64,000 nt of DNA from Nocardia albiluteola (lineage in GTDB: Bacteria > Actinomycetota > Actinomycetes > Mycobacteriales > Mycobacteriaceae): contig NZ_JAHKNI010000019.1 of the NCBI RefSeq assembly GCF_018860155.1, positions 1 through 64,000 on the forward strand, written 5' to 3'. The translations under genes and the position numbers were made by a program. Below, one piece after another: positions 7,250 to 16,478 of the stretch; the stretch's first letter is position 1; each line of letters opens with the position of its first letter. The notes below the pieces were generated by a model. That model was not told where the DNA came from. It saw nothing but the letters and a program-made list of their open reading frames with translations, and searched no databases.

Positions 7250-8908
7250 ATGACCGACCTGCTCCGTGCCGATATCGCGACGATGCTGCTGGATCGCGTG
7301 GGGGACGATCACCCCGGGTTGCGGACCCGGACCGCCGATTGGACGTGGGACGAGGTAGTGCGCGAGTCGGCCGCGCGGGCCGCGCTGGCGCGAGAGTTGC
7401 GGCGGGAGGGGCCCTTTCATATCGGGGTTCTGCTGGACAACGTGCCGGACTTCGTATTCTGGCTCGGTGCGGCGGCGCTGGCGGGCGCCACCGTGGCAGG
7501 TATCAATCCGACTCGGGGAAATGCCCAGCTGGAGAACGATATTCGCTATGTGGACTGTCAACTGATCCTGACCGATTCGGCGGGGATGGTGCGGCTGCGG
7601 GAGCTGGATCTCGGGCTGAGCCCGGATCGTTTCCTGCTGGTCGACGATCCGGCCTATGCCGCGATGGTCGATAAGCACCGGGGCGCGGAGCCGGAGGCGG
7701 TGGGTGGCCCGGAGTCGCTGATGCTGCTGCTGTTCACGTCGGGAACGACCGGAACGTCCAAGGCGGTCAAGTGCAGTCAGCAGCGGCTGGCGACCACCGC
7801 GTACGCGGCCGCGACGAAGTTCGGGCATGTGCGCGAGGACGTGGATTACTGCTGCATGCCGCTGTTCCACGGCAATGCGATCATGGCGCTCTGGGCGCCC
7901 GCGCTGACGGTCGGCGCGACGGTCTGCCTGACGCCGAAATTCTCCGCCTCGCAATTCCTTCCGGACGTCCGCTACTTCGGCGCCAGCTTCTTCACCTACG
8001 TCGGCAAGGCCATCGGATATCTACTGGCCACCCCGGAAACGCCGGTGGACCTGGACAATCCGCTGGTGCGGGGCTTCGGCACGGAGGCGTCGGTGACCGA
8101 CCAGGAGGAGTTCAGCCGGCGGTTCGGCGCGCGACTGTACGAGGGGTACGGGTCCAGCGAGGGGCCGAGCCTGGCCGCCCTGGACCGGAGCGCGCCACCG
8201 GCAGCGCTGGGCCGTCCGGCCCATCCGGGGGTGGCGATCGTCGACCCGGCGACCCTGAGCGAGTGCGCCCGGGCCGAACTCGACGAGTACGGCCGGGTAC
8301 TCAATCCCGATGCGGCGATCGGCGAAATGGTCGACAAGCGAGGCGCTTTGGCGTTCGAGGGCTACTACAAGAACGATGCCGCCGATGCGGACCGCATCCA
8401 CAACGGCTGGTACTGGACCGGGGACCTCGGTTACGTCGACACCGACGGATACCTGTATTTCGCGGGCCGGCGGGGAGATTGGATCCGCGTGGACGGCGAG
8501 AACACCTCGGCCCTACTGATCCAGCGGGTGCTCGGGCGCCACCCCCGGGTGATCGCCGCGGCGGTCTATGCCGTGCCCGACCCGCGCTCGGGCGATCAGG
8601 TGATGGCGGCCATCGAGGTCGCCGATCCGGCCGCCTTCGACGCCGTTGAATTCGCCGAATTCCTCACCGCCCAGGATGATCTCGGCACCAAGGGCGCGCC
8701 CCGGCTGCTCCGGGTGTCCGCCGATCTACCGGTGACGGGCTCCAACAAGATTCTGAAGCGCGAGCTGCAGGCCGAGACCTGGCACACCGGCGAGGCGGTC
8801 TACCGGTGGGTCGGGCGCGGGACGCCGGAGTACCGGTTGATGACCGCCAAGGATCGGGCTGAGCTGGATTCCGAGTTCGCCGCGTTCGGGCGTCAGCGAC
8901 TGCTCTGA
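7250..8908 (+). CDS. fadD17: Fatty acyl-CoA synthetase, FadD17-like
   Basis: The 552-residue adenylate-forming enzyme activates a carboxylic acid with ATP and transfers it to CoA. The P-loop FTSGTTGTSKAVK lies at about residue 162, the A5 region YEGYGSSEG at about 300, the A7 region WYWTGDLGY at about 385, the hinge FAGRRGDWIRVDGEN after it, and the A10 lysine in GSNKILKREL near the end. Length and sequence agree with mycobacterial FadD17, which belongs to the steroid/fatty-acid degradation group. The symbol rests on recognition of the sequence type. Confidence 0.8.
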   Translation: MTDLLRADIATMLLDRVGDDHPGLRTRTADWTWDEVVRESAARAALARELRREGPFHIGVLLDNVPDFVFWLGAAALAGATVAGINPTRGNAQLENDIRYVDCQLILTDSAGMVRLRELDLGLSPDRFLLVDDPAYAAMVDKHRGAEPEAVGGPESLMLLLFTSGTTGTSKAVKCSQQRLATTAYAAATKFGHVREDVDYCCMPLFHGNAIMALWAPALTVGATVCLTPKFSASQFLPDVRYFGASFFTYVGKAIGYLLATPETPVDLDNPLVRGFGTEASVTDQEEFSRRFGARLYEGYGSSEGPSLAALDRSAPPAALGRPAHPGVAIVDPATLSECARAELDEYGRVLNPDAAIGEMVDKRGALAFEGYYKNDAADADRIHNGWYWTGDLGYVDTDGYLYFAGRRGDWIRVDGENTSALLIQRVLGRHPRVIAAAVYAVPDPRSGDQVMAAIEVADPAAFDAVEFAEFLTAQDDLGTKGAPRLLRVSADLPVTGSNKILKRELQAETWHTGEAVYRWVGRGTPEYRLMTAKDRAELDSEFAAFGRQRLL

Positions 8909-9171
8909 GTCCGAGCGGACATCGCGGCGCCCTGGTTTCCTTCGGGCCCGGTGTCGACCCACCGCGTTCGGCCATCGTCGGATGCTCCGAGTTCCGGCGC
9001 GCGGGCAGTGACCACGTCACCCGAGCCGGCCGGGCCTGGGCCGACGTCATGGCGTCAGCGGCGCCGGATGGTATCCGCGCGTTTCTTCGGGCCGGTATCG
9101 TGCAGGGTTCTCGGGCCGGACGGGCGTTGCACGTCCCTCGGCGCGGCGTCAGCGGGAGTGAGGCGATCGTG

Positions 9172-10667
9172 ATGACCGACAGCGAGGTGACCGGGCATGC
9201 GATCCGCCCGGGTGGATTCGCGAGCGCGCCCGAGGAGTACGGCGACCTGTCGATCAGCGAAATCGTCAGGGAATGGGCGCGGCAGCTCCCCGGAGAACCC
9301 GCCTTCGTCACCGCCGGCCGGACGACGACCTGGCGCGAATACGACGACTCGGCCGAGGCCATCGCGGCGGAACTGCGCGAGGGCGCCGGCGCGCGCGTGG
9401 CGCTGGTGGTGCCCGATACGGCGATCGTGCATGCCGCGCTGTGCGGGTGCTACCGCGCGGGGCGGATCGCGACGGCGATCGGCGTCCGGTCGGGAGCCCG
9501 GGAGATCGCACACATCATGGGCCGTGCGGGGGCCCGGACGCTGATCACCGTGGCCTCGATCCGGGGGCGGTCGTGGCGCGAACGCCATTCGCCACCTCGG
9601 ACATCACGATCCTGAACTCGACCTCGGGTACCACCGGCCTGCCGAAGGTGGTCACGCACAACGAACGGCGGTGGATCGAGTTCGCGCGCGAGGCCATGGT
9701 GGGCGGCGGGATCGGCCCGGGCGACGTGCTGTGCTCGATCGTGCCCGCCCCGTTCGGATTCGGCCTCTGGTCCGCGCACTTCCTGCCCGCACTGCTCGGC
9801 ATCCCGGTCGCGGTGACGGCGCGGTTCGACGCCGAGGAGACCGCGATGCTGATCGAGCGCGAGCGGGTCAGCGTACTGTGCTGCGTCAGTACGCAATTCA
9901 AGATGCTGCTGCGTTCGGACGCGGCGCGCGAACGCGATCTGTCGAGCCTGCGGGTGCTGTACACCGGGGGTGAACCCGTGCCCTATCGCGACGCATTGGA
10001 ATTCGAACAGCGCACGGGGGCAAAGGTTCTCCAGTTCTACGGATCCAACGAGTCGGGCGCGGTGAGCCGGACCACCGTCGACGACGATGTCGAGACCCGG
10101 CTGCGCACGTGCGGGTACCTGCTGGAATCGATGAACGTCCGCATCCTCGACGAGTCCGGCGCCGACTGCACCGGACCGATCCGCCGCGGGCGCCCCGCCG
10201 TTCGCGGTCCGCTCGTGTCCGCGGGCTACTGGGACGATCCCGCCGCGAATGCCGAGCTGTACACCGGCGACGGCTGGATGCTGCTGGGCGACATCGTCGA
10301 GGTCGACGAGGCGGGCCGGGTCCGAGTCGTCGGGCGCACGGCGGATTTCGTCATCCGGGGCGGGAAGAACATCTCGATCGTGGAGATCGAGAACCTGGTG
10401 CGCGGGCACGCCGGCGTCACCGATGTCGCCGTGGTGGGTGTGCCCGATCCGGTCTTCGGCGAACGCGTCTGCGCGGTGGTGGTGCTCGCGGCGGACGCGC
10501 ATCTGGATACGGAATCGCTTGCGGAGTGGCTGAAATCCGGGGGAGTGAGCGCGGAATACCTGCCCGAGTACGTCGTTGCGGTCGACCACCTGGAGATCGG
10601 ACCCGGTGGAAAGACCGATCGCCGGGCCGCGCGCGAGGCCGCCGCCGCTGCCCTCGGCCTCGCCTGA
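9172..10667 (+). pseudogene. Disrupted acyl-CoA synthetase (internal deletion and frameshift)
   Basis: The N-terminal part (MTDSEVTGHAIRPGGFASAP, to RTLITVAS) is in one frame and ends at 9615. The remainder (from VVARTPFATSDITILNSTSG through the A7, A8 and A10 motifs to AALGLA) is in another frame up to 10667. At the switch, about 9555-9575, the 50-70 residues normally found between the A2 region and the P-loop are missing. One deletion of non-triplet length therefore explains both the loss and the frame change. The C-terminal catalytic part keeps its motifs (GSNESGAVSRT, YTGDGWMLLGD, GPGGKTDRR). It follows the FadD17-like gene and may be its paralogue partner. An assembly error is possible. 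Confidence 0.75.
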
Positions 10668-10673
10668 TCGGTC

Positions 10674-11477
10674 CTACCGAATCGGCGGCACCTTCATCCC
10701 CTGGGAGAAGTCGATCTGGGCGGCGGAATTACCCAGGGCGGTGACCATGCCGGTGCCGATCGGCCCGCTCGAGTCGAATATCGTTGCGGTGCCCACGGAT
10801 ACGCCGTTCGCGGTCAGATGGCTCTGGGCGTGCAGGCCGATGCGATCCCCGACCGGCAGGCGATCCAGCGCCACGGTGAGATCCCCGTTGATGTAGCCGA
10901 CGCCCTCGGAGCCGAAATTGGTCACCAGGCTGGTGGATTCCGCGGCGATGACGGCCTCGACGAACGGTCTGCGCTCCTCGCCCTCCACCGCGCCCAGCGG
11001 CACCGTCCACAGGCTCTTGCGCCCGGGGTTCTGGTGGTCGCTGATGTCGGTCGACCAGTCGTGGTCGCTGCGGTACCACCAGTTCAGGCCGGCGTCGGCG
11101 GGCGGATCGAACGGGTGCTCCGAGTGCCACTCCTGCCCGTGCGGGGCGTCGGTCGCCCGCAGCTGGACCAGGCGGGCCTGGGCGACCTCGGTGTCGCCCT
11201 GCCGCAGGCTGGCCTGGGAGATGTGAATGCGCCCGCCCTCGCGGATCACCTCGGTGTGCACCTCGAGCGGTTGCCCCTTCGCCGCCTTGAACAGGTCGAT
11301 CGTGAAGCGCACCGGAATGAAGCCGGCCCGGCCGTGGTCGCGGTCGAGCGTGCGCGCCGCGGCGCCGCAGACCGCCGGTCCGCTGAGCATGTCGGCTCCC
11401 CAGCGGCCGAACGCCCACCGCGTCGGCAGGTACCGTCCGGCGTCGTCGACCGTGAACATGGAGGGCATATCTGTCAT
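10674..11477 (-). CDS. Acyl-CoA thioesterase family protein (double hot-dog)
   Basis: The 267-residue protein has two hot-dog halves in the TesB-like arrangement. The first half contains GRWGADMLSGPAVCGAAA and FIPVRFTIDLFK; the second half has VALDRLPVGDRIGLHAQSHL and GVSVGTATIFDSSGPIG. It hydrolyses acyl-CoA or is a related acyl-binding protein; the substrate is not known. The start ATG 11477 (MTDMPSMF) matches the beginning of the domain. It converges with the disrupted ligase gene, six bases apart. Confidence 0.75.
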   Translation of the reverse strand: MTDMPSMFTVDDAGRYLPTRWAFGRWGADMLSGPAVCGAAARTLDRDHGRAGFIPVRFTIDLFKAAKGQPLEVHTEVIREGGRIHISQASLRQGDTEVAQARLVQLRATDAPHGQEWHSEHPFDPPADAGLNWWYRSDHDWSTDISDHQNPGRKSLWTVPLGAVEGEERRPFVEAVIAAESTSLVTNFGSEGVGYINGDLTVALDRLPVGDRIGLHAQSHLTANGVSVGTATIFDSSGPIGTGMVTALGNSAAQIDFSQGMKVPPIR

Positions 11478-11605
11478 ACGCCCATACTGACGCACCGACA
11501 ATACGGTGTAAAACCGGCCGTCCCGCCGTGGGTGCTCACCCCGCCGACCGACCTCATCCCCGGATGGCCGCGCGCGAGGCGGCCGTCCGGGAGCGATGAG
11601 GCGAA

Positions 11606-11854
11606 TTACTGTGCGCCCGCCTGGATTCCGGCGTTCACCTCGTTGATCGCCTGCTGGACCAGGTTCATGGCGTTGACGCGGTGGCCCGCCTTGTCGGGGC
11701 TCGCCTGCTGCAGCTCGGTCTGGGCGGCCTGCAGGTCGCCGCGGGCGCTGACCATGTGGGGCTGGAAGGCGAAGGCCACGCCGGCGCCCGCTCCCGTGAA
11801 GACGACGGCGCCCACGACGGCGGCAATGGTCAAGCGCAGCTTCGAAATTCGCAT
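11606..11854 (-). CDS. Small exported protein (82 residues), function unknown
   Basis: The protein begins MRISKLRLTIAAVVGAVVF, a signal peptide or membrane anchor ending near GVAFA. A short helical mature part follows (ARGDLQAAQTELQQAS, NAMNLVQQAINEVNAG). A good GGAGGG stands eight bases before the ATG. It has no cysteines or catalytic motifs. It could be a periplasmic helical protein; no closer call is possible. Confidence 0.7.
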   Translation of the reverse strand: MRISKLRLTIAAVVGAVVFTGAGAGVAFAFQPHMVSARGDLQAAQTELQQASPDKAGHRVNAMNLVQQAINEVNAGIQAGAQ

Positions 11855-12127
11855 GGTGGATCCCTCCGGTTGGTGCGTGAAACAACGCGGTGAGGGTAAC
11901 CGGATCTCGCGGCTCGCCGCGACTGCCCGCGGAGCCGGAAAACCGGCTCTGACATGCTGATATATCGGAAACTGCGAGGTGGCTATCTTCAGTCGATCCT
12001 CAGTGAAGACTGCCCGCCCCGTTCCAGCCGACCACGACACCGCGCTCGCTGATTCGTGACGTAGTGGAGGCCGCGGTCGTCACCGCGGAGTCGGGCAGGG
12101 CGAACTGAAGACGTATCCGGGCGCCGC

Positions 12128-12454
12128 TCACTCCTCGTGTGCCCGGTTGGCGGCGGTGATCACCGAATCCAGCAGCCCCGGCAGTGCCTCGTCGACCTCG
12201 GTGCGGCGCAGCCGCGCGTAGACCTGTCCGTCATCGACGATGCGCTCGGTCACCCCGGCCTCGCGGAGGGTTTTCAGGTGATGCGTCGCAGTCGACTTGT
12301 TGATCGTGTCGTAGAGGGTGCCGCAGCGCTGCGGCGCGCCCGCGTTGGCCAGGCGGCGCACCATCTCCAGGCGCACGGGGTCCTGCAGTGCGGCCAGCAC
12401 ATCCTGCACCGAGCCCACGGGGTGCGATTCCACGGTCATCTTGGTTCCGGTCAT
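12128..12454 (-). CDS. ArsR-family winged-helix transcriptional repressor
   Basis: The 108-residue regulator has an ArsR-type winged helix: LQDPVRLEMVRRLAN, then TLYDTINKSTATHHLKTL as recognition helix and DGQVYARLRRTEVDEALPGLL as wing and C-terminal helix. The metal-binding ELCVCDL motif is absent, so it is of the non-metal kind. It is divergent from the MFS gene at 12545. A perfect 8-bp inverted repeat lies between the two genes at 12470-12491, a good candidate operator for both promoters. Confidence 0.85.
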   Translation of the reverse strand: MTGTKMTVESHPVGSVQDVLAALQDPVRLEMVRRLANAGAPQRCGTLYDTINKSTATHHLKTLREAGVTERIVDDGQVYARLRRTEVDEALPGLLDSVITAANRAHEE

Positions 12455-12469
12455 GATCTACCCCACTGT

Positions 12470-12491
12470 GGGTTTGACGGGAATCAAACCC
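12470..12491. promoter_or_regulatory. Candidate ArsR operator between divergent arsR-like and MFS genes
   Basis: GGGTTTGA (12470-12477) and TCAAACCC (12484-12491) are exact inverted copies around a six-base spacer. A further half-site-like ATCAAAC follows at about 12518-12524, closer to the MFS start. Confidence 0.6.
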
Positions 12492-12544
12492 TAGTTACGG
12501 TCGTTGAGTTCGATCACAATCAAACTTACCTGATGGAGTGAACG

Positions 12545-13753
12545 ATGGCAGTGAGTACGGCGGTGGTCGAAGCCCCTGCGCACCGGGCCACCCAACCCTG
12601 GGCCTACGCCCTGATCCTGCTGGCGAGCGGCGTAGCGCTGGGCGTATCCGGTGCGCCCGCGCCGCTGTACGGGCTGTACCAGCGGCAGTGGCACTTCTCA
12701 CCGTTCACGACCACGATCGTCTTCGCCGTCTACGCCGTCGCCGCGCTGGCCGCGGTGCTGGTGTCGGGGCGGATCTCCGATGTGGTGGGACGTAAACCCG
12801 TGCTGCTGGGCGCCTTCGCGACGATGATCGTGGGCCTGGTGGTCTTCCTCTTCGCGGACAACGTCGCGATGCTGCTGCTGGCGCGGGCGCTGCACGGCCT
12901 GGCGGTGGGATCCACCGTCGTCGCTGGCGCCGCGGCGTTGCTGGACCTGAAGCCCAAGCACGGCGCGCGCACCGGACAGCTCAGCGGCGTGGCATTCAAT
13001 GTCGGTATGGCCGTGGCGATTCTGGGCTCGGCGCTGCTGGCGCAGTACGTGCCGCATCCGCTGCGGACGCCGTATCTGGTGATCACGATCCTGTGCCTGG
13101 CGATCGGCGTCGGCGTGCTGGCCATGCGCGAACCGCACACCGCACGTGCGACGGGCCCCATCACGATCGCCAAACCGGCCGTGCCGCAGGAGATCCGGGG
13201 TGACTTCTGGTTCTCGGCACTGGGCGTGATGGCGGCGTGGTCGGTGCTGGGCGTGCTGTTGTCGCTGTACCCCTCGCTGGCCGCGGCCAAGACCGGCGTG
13301 CACAACCTCGTCTTCGGGGGCGCCGTCGTCGCGGCAACCGCCACCGCCGGTGCGCTGGCCCAGCTGTTCGCCACCGGAATTCCGGCCCGGCGCGCGGCCA
13401 TCGCCGGTGATCTCGGCATGGCGGTGGCGCTGCTGCTGACCATTCCGGCGCTGGCGACCCACAACTGGGTGCTGGTGCTGCTGGCCGGTGTGGTGCTCGG
13501 CGCGACCTTCGGCCTGGGCTTCGGCGGCTCGCTGCGGCACCTGGCCAGCGTTGTGCCGCAACACAAGCGCGGCGAGACGATGTCGGCGTACTACCTGCTG
13601 GCCTACGGTGCGATGGCGCTGCCGACCGTGCTCGCGGGGTGGGCGGCGACCGAGTGGGGGATGGCCACGATTTTCCCCTGGTTCGTCATCGCGGTCGCCC
13701 TGGCCTGCGTGGGCGCGGCCGTCATCGGCCTGCGGGGTCGCGCGGCGGATTGA
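12545..13753 (+). CDS. MFS transporter (12 membrane segments)
   Basis: The 402-residue permease has about twelve hydrophobic segments and the MFS motif-A loop between TM2 and TM3 (VSGRISDVVGRKPVLLGAF). A second conserved loop follows (ARALHGLAVGSTVVAGAAAL). A GGAG precedes the ATG. As the partner of an adjacent divergent ArsR-type repressor with a clean operator, it is probably an inducible small-molecule exporter. The substrate cannot be told. Confidence 0.85.
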   Translation: MAVSTAVVEAPAHRATQPWAYALILLASGVALGVSGAPAPLYGLYQRQWHFSPFTTTIVFAVYAVAALAAVLVSGRISDVVGRKPVLLGAFATMIVGLVVFLFADNVAMLLLARALHGLAVGSTVVAGAAALLDLKPKHGARTGQLSGVAFNVGMAVAILGSALLAQYVPHPLRTPYLVITILCLAIGVGVLAMREPHTARATGPITIAKPAVPQEIRGDFWFSALGVMAAWSVLGVLLSLYPSLAAAKTGVHNLVFGGAVVAATATAGALAQLFATGIPARRAAIAGDLGMAVALLLTIPALATHNWVLVLLAGVVLGATFGLGFGGSLRHLASVVPQHKRGETMSAYYLLAYGAMALPTVLAGWAATEWGMATIFPWFVIAVALACVGAAVIGLRGRAAD

Positions 13754-13757
13754 TCCT

Positions 13758-13860
13758 CGTCGTCCCGGTATGCCTCCGGCCGGGATCTGCGCTCGCACAG
13801 CGGGTGTGGATCCCGGCCGGAAGCATGCCTGGACGACGGTCCGCAAGCATGCCGGGATGA
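13758..13860. repeat. Large imperfect palindrome with REP-like units
   Basis: Just after the MFS stop codon an 81-base imperfect inverted repeat spans 13758-13838. Its core arms TCCGGCCGGGATC (13775-13787) and GATCCCGGCCGGA (13809-13821) are exact, and flanking arms begin CGTCGTCC. A third partial unit (GCATGCCGGGATGACGG, about 13847-13863) follows. It can fold into a long hairpin and may act as a terminator, but three related units make an interspersed REP-like repeat likely. Confidence 0.6.
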
Positions 13861-14007
13861 CGGCATGGAGGTGTGTGAGGAGTTTCTGTGCGCTGCACGA
13901 CAACAGGAAGCGTGCGGTAGCGCCTGCCGAGGGGTGCGGAAGCGTGCCGGCTGTTCTGTGCGATGAGTGTCGCTGCGGTGGTGCCGATTTGGGGCTACCA
14001 TGCCGCT

Positions 14008-15450
14008 ATGTTTCGGAGGGGGCGGTTCGGCGAGCGGCTGACCCGCCGGGCGCAGCGATCGGCGCTGCTGCTGGCTGTGGTGTTCGCGGTGGTCGGCGGC
14101 CTGGCCATCGCGGGTATCGCCTGGTGGGTGCTGTGGCTGGCGTTGGGGGCCAGGGTGCAACCGCCGAATCAGCTGGACCTGACCAAGATCGCACTGTCGA
14201 TCTCGGCGGGGGTGGGCGGCGCGGTCGCCCTGGTCGTCGCGTATCGGCGGCAGCGCGACAACGAGCGCGGGCGGTTCACCGAGCAGTTCGGCGCGGCGGC
14301 CAAGCAACTCGGCGATCCGGACGTGGCGGTGCGCATCGCCGGCGTGTATGCGATGGCGGGGGTGGCCGACGAATTCGGTTCCGCGAGCCGGCGCCAGCAG
14401 TGCGTCGATGTGCTGTGCGGATACCTCCGGCTGCCGTACGAACCCGAGGCGGGCGCCAATCATCTGGTGTCCAGGTCCGAGACCGTCGAGGTCGACGGCC
14501 GTAAGCAGGAGCTGAAATATCAACTGCGGCAGAATGATCGGCAGGTCCGTCGCGCCATCGTCGATGTGATCGTCGCGCACGTGCGGCCTACGGCCGAGGT
14601 GTCGTGGTCGATGTGCAACTTCGACTTCTCCGATGCGGTGCTGGAGGATTCGGACTTCCGGCGGGCGATCTTCGCGGGGGAGCGCACCTATTTCGCTCGT
14701 GCGGTCTTCACCGGCAACCGTGCCACGACCTTCGAGTTCGCCAGGTTCACCGGGCAGTATATTTCGTTCCGCAGCTGCGAATTCCGCGGCGCGACCACGT
14801 TGTTCCGGGATGCGGAGTTCGCGCCGATCGAGCAGGCCAAGAGCGAGATTCCCGGATCCGGGGTCCGATTCGACGGCGCGGTGTTCGACTCCCGCACCGG
14901 CTTCGAGCGCGCGGTCTTCCGCGGGGTGAAGGTGACGTTCGAGGAGACGGCCTTCACCGGGGAGCGGACCTCGTTCGCCGACACGAAGTTTCTCACCGAG
15001 ACCACCGCATTCGACGGCGCGGAATTCGACGGTTCCGCAGTGCGCTTCGACGGCGCCGAATTCGACAGTGCGCGAATCTCGTTCGCCGGGGCCAAGTTCT
15101 ATGCCGCGCGAGTGATTTTCGACGGCGCCCGGTTCGGCGCGCGTACGCGCTGGCGGCGCAGCGCCACCATCGGCACCGATCTCTCCGGCGCGGAATACCA
15201 CGGCGCGGTCTCCTTCGCCGACGTGCACTTCGAGGGCCGCGCCACCGACTTCTCCGGTGGCGACTTCTTCGGCGAGATCAGCTTCCGCCGCACCAAATTC
15301 GCCGCCCAACAGACCCACTTCGACCAGCCCAAGGCGTGGGTGGGCGTGCGCGTCGACTGGGATATCGATCCGAAGTACAAACCGGCGCAGATCACTCCCG
15401 AGATCTGGCCCCCGGCCCCGGCGGGTCCGCCCGCGGAGCCCGCGGCCTGA
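14008..15450 (+). CDS. Membrane-anchored pentapeptide-repeat protein
   Basis: The protein has about 480 residues. Two hydrophobic segments lie near the N terminus (SALLLAVVFAVVGGLAIAG and ISAGVGGAVALVVAYR). A middle helical region with RFTEQFGAAAKQLGDPDVAV is shared by actinobacterial pentapeptide proteins. From about residue 190 to 440 come pentapeptide repeats of the type F-x-x-A-x, such as FDGAEFDGSAVRFDGAEFDS and FAGAKFYAARVIFDGARF. These fold as a right-handed square beta-helix. The role is unknown; the membrane anchor argues against a gyrase-protecting Qnr-like job. ATG 13963 is an alternative start. Confidence 0.8.
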   Translation: MFRRGRFGERLTRRAQRSALLLAVVFAVVGGLAIAGIAWWVLWLALGARVQPPNQLDLTKIALSISAGVGGAVALVVAYRRQRDNERGRFTEQFGAAAKQLGDPDVAVRIAGVYAMAGVADEFGSASRRQQCVDVLCGYLRLPYEPEAGANHLVSRSETVEVDGRKQELKYQLRQNDRQVRRAIVDVIVAHVRPTAEVSWSMCNFDFSDAVLEDSDFRRAIFAGERTYFARAVFTGNRATTFEFARFTGQYISFRSCEFRGATTLFRDAEFAPIEQAKSEIPGSGVRFDGAVFDSRTGFERAVFRGVKVTFEETAFTGERTSFADTKFLTETTAFDGAEFDGSAVRFDGAEFDSARISFAGAKFYAARVIFDGARFGARTRWRRSATIGTDLSGAEYHGAVSFADVHFEGRATDFSGGDFFGEISFRRTKFAAQQTHFDQPKAWVGVRVDWDIDPKYKPAQITPEIWPPAPAGPPAEPAA

Positions 15451-15581
15451 GCCTGCCGGCTCGGGTACCGGGTCCGCGCGGCTCAAAATCCCGGCGAGTT
15501 AAAGGAGTTACCCGATCGCTGGGCGTCCGTACCGTCGAAATCCGAATTACGCAGTACGCGATGCCCTTCGGAGGTTCCACC

Positions 15582-16478
15582 ATGCCTGTGTCTGCCCGTA
15601 AACTGACGAGCCGGATCGGCGCGGTCATCGAGAATTTCGATTTCGAGCGTGAGCCCAGCGCGGATGACATCGCGGAGCTGCGAGAAGCCCTGAACGTGCA
15701 CAAGGCGATCGTGTTCGACGGCGTGCACCTCGACGACGCGGGCCAGCAGCGGGTGGCGTCCTGGTTCGGGGAGCTGACCGCCGCGCACCCCACCCTGCCG
15801 GCCGTGCAGGACGCCGCCCGGGTGCTGCCGGTCGACAGCGAGACCTCGAAATCCAACCAGTGGCATACCGACGTCACCTTCGTCGCCAACCCGCCGCAGC
15901 TCACGACGCTGCGCAGCATCGTGGTGCCGCCGTACGGCGGCGAGACGCTGATCGCGAACGCCGGCGCCGCGTACCGGGATCTGCCCGCCTCGCTGCGCGA
16001 CCTCGCGGACTCCCTGCGCGCGGTGCACACCAATGATTACGACTACGTCCGCCCGTCCGCCGCGAGTGCGGCGCGGCAGGAACACGACCGGATCTTCGTC
16101 TCGACCGTCTACGAGGCCGAGCATCCCGTCGTTCGGGTACATCCGCTGACCGGGGAGCGGGGGCTGTTCATCGGCGGCTTCGCCCAGCGGATCGTCGGGC
16201 TCTCGGCCAGCGAATCCAGGGATCTGCTGCGGACGTTCCAGAAGTACGTGACCCGTCCGGAGAACGTGGTCCGGTGGTCGTGGTCGCCGAATCAGCTGGT
16301 GATCTTCGACAATCGGATCACCCAGCACTACGCGATCGACAACTACGACCACCATCCGCGCCGGCTCAACCGGGTAACCGTCGCCGGGGAACTGCCCGCG
16401 GGCGTCGACGGCACCCGCAGCCGCCAGCTGGTCGGCGATTCGTCGCACTACTCACCTGTCCTCGAGGCCGCGGCATGA
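15582..16478 (+). CDS. TauD/TfdA-family 2-oxoglutarate-dependent dioxygenase
   Basis: The 298-residue non-haem iron enzyme has the facial triad in QWHTDVTF (His95, Asp97) and QHYAIDNY (His249). A downstream arginine in RRLNRVTVAGE would bind 2-oxoglutarate. Family members release sulfite from taurine or cleave alkyl sulfates. The gene leads an operon with an ABC permease (ATGA overlap), an ATPase and a lipoprotein binding component, which supports organosulfur use. CGGAGG precedes ATG 15582; an ATG at 15561 would lie upstream of that site. Confidence 0.85.
   Translation: MPVSARKLTSRIGAVIENFDFEREPSADDIAELREALNVHKAIVFDGVHLDDAGQQRVASWFGELTAAHPTLPAVQDAARVLPVDSETSKSNQWHTDVTFVANPPQLTTLRSIVVPPYGGETLIANAGAAYRDLPASLRDLADSLRAVHTNDYDYVRPSAASAARQEHDRIFVSTVYEAEHPVVRVHPLTGERGLFIGGFAQRIVGLSASESRDLLRTFQKYVTRPENVVRWSWSPNQLVIFDNRITQHYAIDNYDHHPRRLNRVTVAGELPAGVDGTRSRQLVGDSSHYSPVLEAAA

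Noticed and set aside
13603..15486. Long minus-strand frame opposite the pentapeptide gene
   Set aside because: It is a GC-rich shadow: the plus strand has clear membrane segments and pentapeptide repeats.
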